DNA of 64,000 bases from an uncultured Bacteroidales bacterium (GTDB lineage: Bacteria; Bacteroidota; Bacteroidia; Bacteroidales; Bacteroidaceae), in contig CADCIP010000005.1 of NCBI GenBank assembly GCA_902801485.1, forward strand, positions 1 through 64,000. Direction: 5' to 3'. Positions within the stretch are counted from its first letter, which is position 1; the number at the start of each line of letters is the position of its first letter. Both the position numbers and the translations under genes were made by a program. This document shows, one piece after another, positions 7,842 through 16,017 of this stretch. The notes beneath the pieces are model-generated. The model had not been told where the DNA came from and did not search any database. It was given only the letters and a program-made list of their open reading frames with translations.

Positions 7842-10454
7842 CTATGACAACTTTTTGTGATTGGGTGCCAATAACTTTTCAAACTTCTCATCATGCCTAA
7901 ACGGAGCTAGCACCGGCCATTTCGAGATGGTATATTTCCGCATAGGTTCCTCTTTAATTACCTTTTGGAGATATATGTATGCATTATTCTTATCCTTCAA
8001 CACACAATATGCGCCAAGTTTTTCTAAATCCGAATAGTCAAGATATCTATTATCCAGCATTTTCGATTTCAGCTTGCTATCAATATCCTCTTTTAGTTTC
8101 TTCCTCGCAAATAGATAATTTACGATAACTGCTCCTTCTGCTAAAATTGGATTGTCATAATAAGGCTTTAGCAATTTCTGTACTGCAAAATAATCCTCAC
8201 ATTGTAGTAGTACATATGCATAGCTTATTGCATCCGATGTTGAAAGGCGTCCTTTCTCATTAAGCAGAGCATCGTAATATTGTCTTTCTTCATCATAACT
8301 GTCTTTAATCGAGAGATAATATGGCTTAATATCATCCTTATATTCCGATGCCTCATATAATTTATCTGCTTCTTCTGCTCTACCAAGAATAACCATTATA
8401 GCCATTCTTCTTCTGGTTGTTTCTTCACTCTCGGGCAACTCATCAAACAACCGTAATGCTGCTTCAAAATACTCATTCTCCATCAACACGCGAGCTTTCA
8501 AATATTTATAGTTATCTGACCCAACATAGTCTAATTCAAATTCACAAAATAGTTTTAGGACATTATTAATATTGCCATTTTTACATTCACGGTCAATCAA
8601 CTTCGCATAACACCGCTCAACGTTTCTGCTATTGTCAGCCTTCTTATAATAGTCAATGGCTTTTCTAATATAGGTTTCATCTATACTATTAGGATCGATC
8701 TTTTGAATAAGCTCCAACGTATTGGGATGATTCGGATTGGCCAATTTGATAGAATCCAGTAAAACCTTCTTATTATTATCAAAATCCTGTGGCTTATTTC
8801 TATATTTGATGGTTAGATACCGATACTTATACGTATATGCGTCATTGTCTGCATTTGGATACAACAAAAGACTCTTTTCCAGCAGTTCCTGAACTCTTTT
8901 CAGTTTTTGCTCTACGTCCACAGTAGGACATTCGTCTTGGCAATAATCTAGAATACGATCAACCAGTTTATTGACTATATAAGCGTCATTAGGGAACTTA
9001 TTCACAGCCATCTCCAGATACTTGATAGCCTGCAAATGATTTCGTGTTCTATTTGCAGATATTTCATAATATCGTTCATTATCAGGATCCAACCGAATTA
9101 ACTCATCAAAGAGCTTCTTTATTGACTCGTCACTCATGTTTCTGGTCAAATCTGCCTGAAGTTCCATAAGTTCCAACTTATACTGTCCATCTTCCAATGA
9201 TGGTATTTCCATCTTACTCAGTTTTTGAAGCACGGAGTTTGCATGGTTAACCACAAACCCCTCCGTCATCAAATCATCAAGTTCTTTTTTCTCTTCTGGT
9301 GTGGGTTCTTTCAGTTTATTTTTTCGCTTAACAGACTTCGTTTCCGTTTTCTTTGAATCACTTTGTTTTTGTTTTTTGAGGAAGCTAAGATAATCATTCA
9401 ACATATTATCCTCAAAATTTAATCTAAGCCTTTTACAATCCCGTATCAGTATATCGCATGCACCAGAAGGATTCATAAGCGGGTTATCCGTCAGTTCCTT
9501 TATAATATTCTCTTGATGTTTCCTGCTAAGAAAGGAATCATCCACGGGAAGCAAACCCTTATTCAACTTATGATTAAGTTCTGCAAATAATTCGTCGAAG
9601 CCATCTATTTCCACATAATAGACCCGCTCTCTCCACAAAAGTTTTTTCAACTCACTGCCTATATTGTCATCCCCTTTCCTAATACACCAGAAAATACCGT
9701 TCTTGAAATAGTCCTCTTTTTGGAGCAGATAATTCAGGATATCCATAATAGAACGATCCTGTCCCGAATAACCAATGACAATTAGACCAAAATCCTTAGC
9801 AAACTCCTGGAACTTCATTTTCATATTTGTTTCAAGCGACTCAGTTTCACGCAGAGTTGCTTTGATGTTCTCAAACAAATAATCACCATGCAGTTTAATA
9901 ATTTTAGGTCTTGTGGATGTCACAGTTACACCCGATATAGATGAATCATGCGCACATACGATTGGTCTGTTATTTGAAAAACGGTAAAAGGCTTCATTTA
10001 GCAAGTCATCAAAATTTGTTGTAAAAACCGTATTAAAGAATCCGTTCTCCATCAGTTTAACCAAGTACGCATATCCCATAGATGGCTTTGCCTTTGACAC
10101 TTCCCGTTCTACGAACATTCTGCGATGACGCTGAAGATCATATCTGTTTTCAAACAATGCTGCATAGGAATTCACTTCCTCATACCATGAAGGAGCCTTT
10201 CCAGGAAGAAAGAATTCATCAAGAGTAACATTGTCATCTTGGTTCAATTCCTCATAGACCTCTTTCTTCCATTCTTGAACTAATGTTTGACCAGAACGAA
10301 CACCAGATGTCACCGAAGCTCCAGCGCCAAGCAGTAATGAATAGTTAGGCGTTTTAATAGCATCTTTGTCATCTGCTTCTGTGGTATTACCGATAAACCT
10401 TATTAGGTCTGCCACTGTTCTCCTTTTATGTACCAAATCTTCTAATGCCATCAT
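7842..10454 (-). CDS. SIR2-like protein with C-terminal TPR-type repeats
   Basis: An 870-residue protein. The N-terminal ~300 residues carry SIR2-type NAD-binding motifs: L-L-G-A-G-A-S at 41-47, T-T-N-F-D-D at 145-150, K-L-H-G-D at 187-191 and G-Y-S-G-Q-D at 228-233. A lysine-rich linker (about 345-375) follows, then a long region of helical tetratricopeptide-like repeats. In antiphage proteins such SIR2 domains cleave NAD+ and the repeat part acts as sensor. No deacetylase zinc cysteines are seen. It lies upstream of the KAP NTPase and near a Fic gene; defence role by NAD+ depletion is inferred from architecture and context. Confidence 0.8.
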   Translation of the reverse strand: MMALEDLVHKRRTVADLIRFIGNTTEADDKDAIKTPNYSLLLGAGASVTSGVRSGQTLVQEWKKEVYEELNQDDNVTLDEFFLPGKAPSWYEEVNSYAALFENRYDLQRHRRMFVEREVSKAKPSMGYAYLVKLMENGFFNTVFTTNFDDLLNEAFYRFSNNRPIVCAHDSSISGVTVTSTRPKIIKLHGDYLFENIKATLRETESLETNMKMKFQEFAKDFGLIVIGYSGQDRSIMDILNYLLQKEDYFKNGIFWCIRKGDDNIGSELKKLLWRERVYYVEIDGFDELFAELNHKLNKGLLPVDDSFLSRKHQENIIKELTDNPLMNPSGACDILIRDCKRLRLNFEDNMLNDYLSFLKKQKQSDSKKTETKSVKRKNKLKEPTPEEKKELDDLMTEGFVVNHANSVLQKLSKMEIPSLEDGQYKLELMELQADLTRNMSDESIKKLFDELIRLDPDNERYYEISANRTRNHLQAIKYLEMAVNKFPNDAYIVNKLVDRILDYCQDECPTVDVEQKLKRVQELLEKSLLLYPNADNDAYTYKYRYLTIKYRNKPQDFDNNKKVLLDSIKLANPNHPNTLELIQKIDPNSIDETYIRKAIDYYKKADNSRNVERCYAKLIDRECKNGNINNVLKLFCEFELDYVGSDNYKYLKARVLMENEYFEAALRLFDELPESEETTRRRMAIMVILGRAEEADKLYEASEYKDDIKPYYLSIKDSYDEERQYYDALLNEKGRLSTSDAISYAYVLLQCEDYFAVQKLLKPYYDNPILAEGAVIVNYLFARKKLKEDIDSKLKSKMLDNRYLDYSDLEKLGAYCVLKDKNNAYIYLQKVIKEEPMRKYTISKWPVLAPFRHDEKFEKLLAPNHKKLS

Positions 10455-10930
10455 ATTCGTGTTTTAGTTATTGTTTTAAAGACACCCTTATTCTGATTGA
10501 GGATAGTAATCGATTTCTTATATTCACCCAACCACTTCCCCTTTTATTACAGCTAATGTATCATACAGGGATTCTATAGCTTCTCGTATCGATTTCATCT
10601 TATGGGTTTTTAATATTCGATTCCTCACTATCGCATGATACCGATTCGGCAAGCTGATATGCGAAGGCCAACTTAAAGATAATATCCCGTGGGCGATATA
10701 GATGCATAATGTTCATTACCTCTCAAACCTATTCTTTTTACATTACACGTCAACAAACCTGCAGAGTTATAACCATATCCTTCCACACGCCCTACTTGTA
10801 ATCTTCCAATTGAATATTGCATAAAAAAAACACCATGTGAATGCCCATAAACCTTAACTGTCGCATCTTATCACTTAATTCTTCTCATAACCATTAACTA
10901 TAAGTTGACTTTAACCAAGAATATTGTGTA
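10455..10930. other. Gene-poor stretch with short decayed reading frames
   Basis: No full gene. On the minus strand three short frames overlap between about 10880 and 10530: one without a start that reads K-V-Y-G-H-S-H-G-V-F-F and continues about 60 codons, one of ~38 codons beginning M-N-I-M-H-L-Y-R-P-R-D, and one of 24 codons beginning M-K-S-I-R-E-A-I-E-S-L. They look like remnants of coding DNA broken by frameshifts. I do not recognise the parent gene. Confidence 0.35.
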
Positions 10931-12058
10931 TTATTTCAAGAATATATTAATGTACCTTGACATCACATACTTCTTTCCGCGTCTGCCACCAGTTATTTCC
11001 GAGAGAATACCTTTCTCTACTAAGTTCTCTATCAACGTCTTCGCTGTAGGAAATGACTGACCAATAATACCCGCAGTTTTTGTGATATCAATAAAAGGAT
11101 TTTGGTACATTGAATCAATCAGTTTCAAAGCATTCGCTGAACGACTTCCCATCTCTTTAATTATTTCCTCATATTCTTTCTGGAGAGCCATTATTTCATT
11201 TAAAGCCATAGTTCCCTTCTCTGCAGTCACTATAACACCTTCCAAGAAAAATTTTACCCAACTAGCAACGTCATCACCAAAACGCACACCCATAATCCTG
11301 TCGTAGTAACTTCTGCGGTGACTCTCCAAATAGTCCGAAAGATAGAGAATTGGTCGTTTAAGAATTCCCTTGCTTACAAGATAAAGTGTTATTAACAATC
11401 TACCTACCCTTCCATTACCGTCATTAAACGGATGAATTGTCTCAAACTGATAATGAATCAATGCGATCTTCACCAAGTCAGGCAAATCGCATACAGGATT
11501 ATGGATAAACTCCTCAATGTCTGAAATAAGAATAGGAATCTCACCGAATACAGGCGGAACAAAAAGTGCATCCGTAGGGCTAGACCCACCGATCCAATTC
11601 TGAGACCGTCTGAATTCACCCGGATACTTATTCTCTCCTCTTACGCCACTCATCAGTGCTTTATGAGTATCTCTAATGAGACGTGATGATAATGGGAGCG
11701 TCTGAAGATGCTTTATAGCCTGATTCATTGCCAATATATAGTTCTGAACCTCAGCCCAATCATCTCTCTTATCTAAAGGCACATCCTCTTCATCCAACAA
11801 AGCCTCCTCCATTTTGGTCTGTGTACCTTCTATATTTGAAGACTTTGTAGCTTCTTTATACACGTGCATACTAATGAACAAGTCAATGTTTGGAACGTAT
11901 TCAGAGAACATATCAAGCCTCCCCACAACCCTATCCGCCTTACTTAGCAGATTAATGATTTCCATATCATCAATTATCCAATTTCTATTGATTGGATTAG
12001 GTTGAAAACTGTTATACCAACCTTGACTTATATAGTCACCTGCGTGAAAACTCCTCAT
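10931..12058 (-). CDS. Fic-domain protein with N-terminal inhibitory motif and winged helix
   Basis: A 375-residue Fic protein. The catalytic motif HPFNDGNGRVGR is complete at 209-220, so AMP transfer (or another nucleotide transfer) onto a protein hydroxyl is expected. An inhibitory helix motif S-S-N-I-E-G-T lies at 73-79, N-terminal to the Fic core, which is the class II arrangement where the Glu blocks ATP. The C-terminal ~80 residues look like a winged helix-turn-helix (K-T-A-G-I-I-G-Q-S-F-P-T-A-K-T-L-I). Length and layout are normal for the common single-gene Fic/DUF4172-like family. It stands alone and has a possible promoter directly upstream. Confidence 0.9.
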   Translation of the reverse strand: MRSFHAGDYISQGWYNSFQPNPINRNWIIDDMEIINLLSKADRVVGRLDMFSEYVPNIDLFISMHVYKEATKSSNIEGTQTKMEEALLDEEDVPLDKRDDWAEVQNYILAMNQAIKHLQTLPLSSRLIRDTHKALMSGVRGENKYPGEFRRSQNWIGGSSPTDALFVPPVFGEIPILISDIEEFIHNPVCDLPDLVKIALIHYQFETIHPFNDGNGRVGRLLITLYLVSKGILKRPILYLSDYLESHRRSYYDRIMGVRFGDDVASWVKFFLEGVIVTAEKGTMALNEIMALQKEYEEIIKEMGSRSANALKLIDSMYQNPFIDITKTAGIIGQSFPTAKTLIENLVEKGILSEITGGRRGKKYVMSRYINIFLK

Positions 12059-12092
12059 AATATCTTCAGTCGACTTATTAAAGAAAACGTCA

Positions 12093-12124
12093 CAAAATTA
12101 CAATAAAAGCCCAAGTTATTAAAA
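12093..12124 (-). promoter_or_regulatory. Possible promoter of the fic gene
   Basis: On the minus strand TAATTTTG (12100-12093) matches TAnnTTTG, with a TTTT at 12124-12121 twenty bases upstream in place of the usual TTG. The start codon is 35 bases downstream. A weak upstream box keeps confidence low. Confidence 0.35.
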
Positions 12125-12159
12125 TTTTTGCCCATTTATTTTAATAAGCAAGACCAAAT

Positions 12160-12432
12160 CCATGAATCCGTAGGTTCGTAAATCACTGGGGACATAGAAC
12201 CGTATTTCCGTAGTTCCCTTGATTCGTGGTTCCATCTTGTTTTTCAAGTTACTTGTAACCGGGGTTTTTCCATAACAGTATTAATTAGCCTCTGGAAGAG
12301 GATTAAGAGATAAGATAGGTATTTTTATCTGGGTGCTCGCACACAAGGAAAAATAGATAGATTATATCGTTAGTGCTAAAAAGCACATTAATACTGATAT
12401 GGGATTTTCGTGGTTTTTGTTCTTTTCGATGT
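12160..12432 (+). repeat. Word array and structured element, family B copy 2
   Basis: Words of the ATTCGTA/TTCCGTA type fill 12160-12235. Then GTTTTTCC and AGTATTAA (~12278) pair with TTAATACT (~12390), enclosing hairpins CCTCTGGAAGAGG and GTGCTAAAAAGCAC and the conserved CTGGGTGCTCGCACACAAG. The 3' block TTTTCGATGTTTACGGAAT runs into the following gene end. No gene. Confidence 0.6.
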
Positions 12433-14214
12433 TTACGGAATTAATGAATAATCTGTGAAATCCGTATTCTCCCCCTCAGCAAGCAAATACTTATTCCAAT
12501 TAATTCGCTCAGCAAAATACTTCGCACCATACCTTGTGAGATGTTTTCCATCAGCAGAGATAAAATGATGGTCCGGGGTAAACACACGTATATGGCCTGT
12601 ATTATCCGTCACCATTGCCATCAAATCAAGGAAACGTTCACCATAGAATTCACGGAGCCGACTGTTCCTGTCAAGAAAGCGCGCCCCACCTTCAGCCTCT
12701 ACACGCTGGTCAAAATAGTCAGGCTTACGTCTGTTGGCATAGATATGACCATTGTTAACCCCGAAACTTTTCGCTCCGACAACCACAATCTTATCTGGCG
12801 ACAATCCATGATTCCAACATTGCATCTCTACAGCAGACACAAGCCTCGTTCTCAACCCACGTGTCGAAACAAATATCCTGTCAGCCATCTCAAACCGTTC
12901 CTGATTCGTAGGCTTAGAATAATCATCGGTATAAGACACTTCCACCTGATCGGCAATGTCCGACTCTTGAATCATATTCACGAAATCACGACCGAAACTA
13001 TCACCGAAAACAAGCCAATGCACCTTGTCTTTATGAACAAACGGCCGGTCATACTGATACCCACAATCCGTGTATTCCGCATTCATACGATGGTGACGAT
13101 TCTGAACCGAAATGCCCAACTCAGGTACATCCCGCACCACACCGGCATTCATATAGACATATCCTGCGAATCCCGTAAGGAGCAGCCAAATAACAAAAGT
13201 AGCAACCACAACTCGTTTCCCGATCATCCTTGATAACCCTTGCTCTATCAACCGATAAGAACCCCACGAGATAACACCCACAGCCATTATATACAAAAGG
13301 AAAGTCCAAACGGTAAACGGACCACCTATTATATAACGATAGAACGCGAGCAATACCTGATGCCATACATAGATACTATAACTTGCCACACCAATATTAG
13401 CCAGCACAGCATTAGAAGTCAGAAGATTGCTCAACGAATCAGCAGAAAGTATCAGTACGCAACAAAGCGCCACAACAAGCGGCAGACGCACAACAGCAGG
13501 TATCAACTCATCCCCAACTATTAGCAAAGCCAGCAGTAAAACATAGCACAAGAATGAAAACGACGGATGGAAAAGCCCCTTCCGAGAAGGATTGTATGCT
13601 AAGGCTATAATACCACCTGCAGCAAATTCAAAGAATCTGGCAGGAAGATAATAGAAACGACTCGCCTCATTTGAGCAACTGAAATACCACAGTAAAGACA
13701 AAACAGCCAATGACGCTACTACCGTTACAAGTGTCCTTTGCGGAGTAGTCTTATCCTGTTTTGCAATATAAAAGAGCAAAGGATAAACGATATAGAACTG
13801 CATCAGCAAACCCACATACCAGGTATGCATCAGAGGTTTATAATCGTTGGCGATATTCCAATAGTCCTTCGTAGTGATGGCTGATAAGATATTGTTACCG
13901 AAAACATCCGTTGCAACGACAGACTCAGCAAGATTTTCATAATCATCGGGCAGCATTGTAAACCATCCTAACAGCATCACAGCCACCCCTGCCACAAGCA
14001 AAACCGGCAGCAACCGAATCACCCGGCTAAAGAAAAAAGGGAGATAGCCCTTCTTGCCATCTGCCAGACTCTTTGTGGTAAGAAATCCCGCAATGACCAA
14101 GAAAATGTCCACTCCCAGATATCCATATTTCAGAAAGCCCACATGATACAACACTACTGCAATGACAGCAATGGCTTTCAACACATCCAAGTATGCAAAT
14201 CGTTGTGCCCCCAT
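12433..14214 (-). CDS. Polysaccharide O-acyltransferase (acyltransferase-3 plus SGNH domain)
   Basis: A 593-residue membrane protein. Residues 1-~340 form the acyltransferase-3 domain: R-F-A-Y-L-D-V-L-K-A-I-A at the start, H24 in V-L-Y-H-V-G, then about ten hydrophobic helices. The C-terminal ~230 residues form a periplasmic SGNH-like domain with G-D-S-F-G-R-D and a late D-x-x-H-x-x-x-x-G motif (A-D-G-K-H-L-T-R-Y-G). In OafA-type enzymes the membrane domain passes the acyl group across the membrane and the SGNH domain attaches it to the glycan. It is the last gene of the polysaccharide locus, consistent with acetylation of the product. Confidence 0.85.
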   Translation of the reverse strand: MGAQRFAYLDVLKAIAVIAVVLYHVGFLKYGYLGVDIFLVIAGFLTTKSLADGKKGYLPFFFSRVIRLLPVLLVAGVAVMLLGWFTMLPDDYENLAESVVATDVFGNNILSAITTKDYWNIANDYKPLMHTWYVGLLMQFYIVYPLLFYIAKQDKTTPQRTLVTVVASLAVLSLLWYFSCSNEASRFYYLPARFFEFAAGGIIALAYNPSRKGLFHPSFSFLCYVLLLALLIVGDELIPAVVRLPLVVALCCVLILSADSLSNLLTSNAVLANIGVASYSIYVWHQVLLAFYRYIIGGPFTVWTFLLYIMAVGVISWGSYRLIEQGLSRMIGKRVVVATFVIWLLLTGFAGYVYMNAGVVRDVPELGISVQNRHHRMNAEYTDCGYQYDRPFVHKDKVHWLVFGDSFGRDFVNMIQESDIADQVEVSYTDDYSKPTNQERFEMADRIFVSTRGLRTRLVSAVEMQCWNHGLSPDKIVVVGAKSFGVNNGHIYANRRKPDYFDQRVEAEGGARFLDRNSRLREFYGERFLDLMAMVTDNTGHIRVFTPDHHFISADGKHLTRYGAKYFAERINWNKYLLAEGENTDFTDYSLIP

Positions 14215-14249
14215 TCTCTACCGTATATATTATTTATCCTCCCCCACTA

Positions 14250-14342
14250 CAAACTCTTATCTATTATCTATTATCTGTTAGAATCTCAGCCCTCATACTT
14301 CAGCCTTCAAACTTCATCCATCAGCCCTCATACTTCAGCCTT
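14250..14342. repeat. Regular 7 bp word array
   Basis: A run of heptads in perfect 7-base phase: CTATTAT-type units first, then units such as CAGCCCT, CATACTT and CAGCCTT alternating eight times. On the minus strand these read as G-A-N-N-N-N-N units, the same class as the arrays at 51.4, 53.7, 58.7 kb and inside the two four-helix-bundle genes. Confidence 0.7.
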
Positions 14343-14347
14343 CTTTG

Positions 14348-14540
14348 ACCACGGATGACTCAGATAGAACGGATAGTTTTTTTATATTGATGACAATCTT
14401 GGACAAGATTGCTTTGTTATGAACAAAGGTTGATATTGTTTGGAGGTATCTTGAAAGTACACTTTCAGAAGTACCTCAAAATAATCTCAACTTATCATCA
14501 ATATAAAAACATCTGTGTAAATCTGCTAAATCCGTGTTCG
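14348..14540. repeat. Structured element, family A copy 1 (long stem, two hairpins)
   Basis: The outer arms TTTTTATATTGATGA (14379-14393) and its exact complement (14495-14509) give a 15 bp stem. Inside are hairpin 1, CAATCTTG/CAAGATTG (14394-14411), the conserved linker CTTTGTTATGAACAAAGG, and hairpin 2 of about 16 bp centred at 14460. Outside the stem lie 9 bp words in inverted order, ending in ATCCGTGTTCG (14530-14540). Copy 2 is at 40584-40793 with different stem sequences but the same pairing. Confidence 0.7.
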
Positions 14541-14554
14541 ACTGTAAACAGTAA

Positions 14555-14851
14555 ATCGTGGGTTTTTCCTTCCTATAGTATTAACCTGATGTAAGGCAGG
14601 TGCAGTAATAAAAGAATTTGAGCTTATAAGCTTGTTTATATAGAACAAATTGTTTGGATTGCTGTGAAAGTCTGATAAGACTTATACTATCGGAAGGGGT
14701 TCTTGTGGTTTTTGTCTAAATATTTTCAGTTTTTTTTGTCTTTTTCGATGTTTTCGGAATTAAAGAGTAATCCGTGCAAATCCGTGAGATCCGCGTTCGA
14801 CTGTAAACCGTAAACGGTAAACGGTAAACTCATTAAACAGACTTTCAGCTC
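14555..14851 (+). repeat. Structured element, family B copy 3
   Basis: CCTTCC plus ATAGTAT (~14570-14583) pairs with ATACTAT plus GGAAGG (~14682-14698), enclosing CCTGATGTAAGGCAGG and AAGTCTGATAAGACTT hairpins. It is followed by G-rich GGGGTTCTTGTGGTTTTTG, the TTTTTCGATGTTTTCGGAAT block and 9 bp words ending in ATCCGCGTTCG (14789-14799). No gene. Confidence 0.6.
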
Positions 14852-15910
14852 TCAACTTTTCAGCGATGCGAGATACTCCTCATGCAGGTGGTAGAATTTC
14901 TTCATAAAGATAATATATGCAACAGCCAATAAAAGACCAGAGCCAATCAGATAGATCCAATGTGCAAGTAGCGTATTGGGACACAAATAAATGAAACCAA
15001 GTGATATAATAAGTTGCGTTATCATATAGATAAACGTAACCGTCACATGTCCCATTTTCAGCTCATTACTCATCAACTGGAATGCATGCTTACGATGTGC
15101 CTGTCCCAGATTCTCATGCAGCATAATACGATGGAATATCGTCAAGCTACCATCAACACCATACATAAGGAAAAATACGATGTAGGTTACGTCCTTCGTC
15201 ACAAACATCAGCCTGCCCAGCGCAAACAGAATGATAAAAGCAATACCAATACTACCCACATCACCCGCAAAACACTTTGCTTTTCCTTTAGGTCTGAAAT
15301 TGAAGATGCTGAACACCAGCACCCCGATGATAGCCACCATCAGGTACGATTCTTCAATAAAACCTGAAACTTGGAACTTGGAACTTGAATCCAGCAATGC
15401 GATAGGAACGAGCATTGCCAGCGCATACCCTGCTGTTATGCCGTTGATGCCGTCCATAAAGTTGATAATATTTGTAGCACCCACACAGAAGAACAGCGCC
15501 ACAATTACGATGAGTACTTGCAAATACCAACCCTGAACCTTGAACCCTGAACCTTGAACTAGAATGATTGACCAAAACATCAGCAGGATGCTGAAGATTT
15601 GGACTATCATTCTTAATGAGTCCGGCAAAGAATGAACATCATCCCAGAAACTCACCGTGCTGATCATGATGAGTCCAACCAGGAACGGCAAATACTCTTG
15701 GAACCTGAAACTTGGATCTTGAAACATTTGCCATCCAAACCACACCAACATCGAGATGGCAAATATCACTCCGCCGCCCCTCAGCACGATGGTCGAGTGA
15801 CTACTTCTCTCGTTCGGTTTATCGATAATATTACACTTATCCGCAATCTTAAAATACGCCAGTTCTGCAACAAATAGCAGCACTGCAATAATTGTATATG
15901 TTAACCACAT
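14852..15910 (-). CDS. Polyprenyl-phosphate sugar-1-phosphate transferase (WecA/WbpL-like)
   Basis: A 352-residue multi-membrane protein of the MraY/WecA family. Diagnostic motifs are N-I-I-N-F-M-D-G-I-N-G, A-G-D-V-G-S-I-G-I-A-F and the cytosolic H-R-K-H-A-F-Q. It transfers a HexNAc-1-phosphate onto undecaprenyl phosphate and so starts the repeat unit. Oddly, three loops are encoded by 7 bp word arrays: near 15358-15395, 15528-15560 and 15700-15730 (peptides like V-Q-G-S-G-F-K-V-Q-G and F-Q-D-P-S-F-R-F-Q). These are extra residues compared with the family and lie between membrane helices. The frame stays open, so the enzyme is probably functional. Confidence 0.85.
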   Translation of the reverse strand: MWLTYTIIAVLLFVAELAYFKIADKCNIIDKPNERSSHSTIVLRGGGVIFAISMLVWFGWQMFQDPSFRFQEYLPFLVGLIMISTVSFWDDVHSLPDSLRMIVQIFSILLMFWSIILVQGSGFKVQGWYLQVLIVIVALFFCVGATNIINFMDGINGITAGYALAMLVPIALLDSSSKFQVSGFIEESYLMVAIIGVLVFSIFNFRPKGKAKCFAGDVGSIGIAFIILFALGRLMFVTKDVTYIVFFLMYGVDGSLTIFHRIMLHENLGQAHRKHAFQLMSNELKMGHVTVTFIYMITQLIISLGFIYLCPNTLLAHWIYLIGSGLLLAVAYIIFMKKFYHLHEEYLASLKS

Positions 15911-16017
15911 ATCTCTCTAGTATTATTTCTTTTTACTGTTATTTCACACATCATTCAACTATAACGTTTCAACACCAATTATCCCATCTCTCACTTTTGT
16001 TATCAAATACCATTTCA

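Noticed and set aside
12541-13524. Long plus-strand frame (230 residues) opposite the acyltransferase
   Set aside because: H/T/R-rich antisense frame; the minus strand has full acyltransferase-3 and SGNH motifs.
14379-14509. Retron msr-msd RNA
   Set aside because: The stem plus two hairpins resembles that layout, but no reverse transcriptase is encoded in the window and two copies exist far apart.
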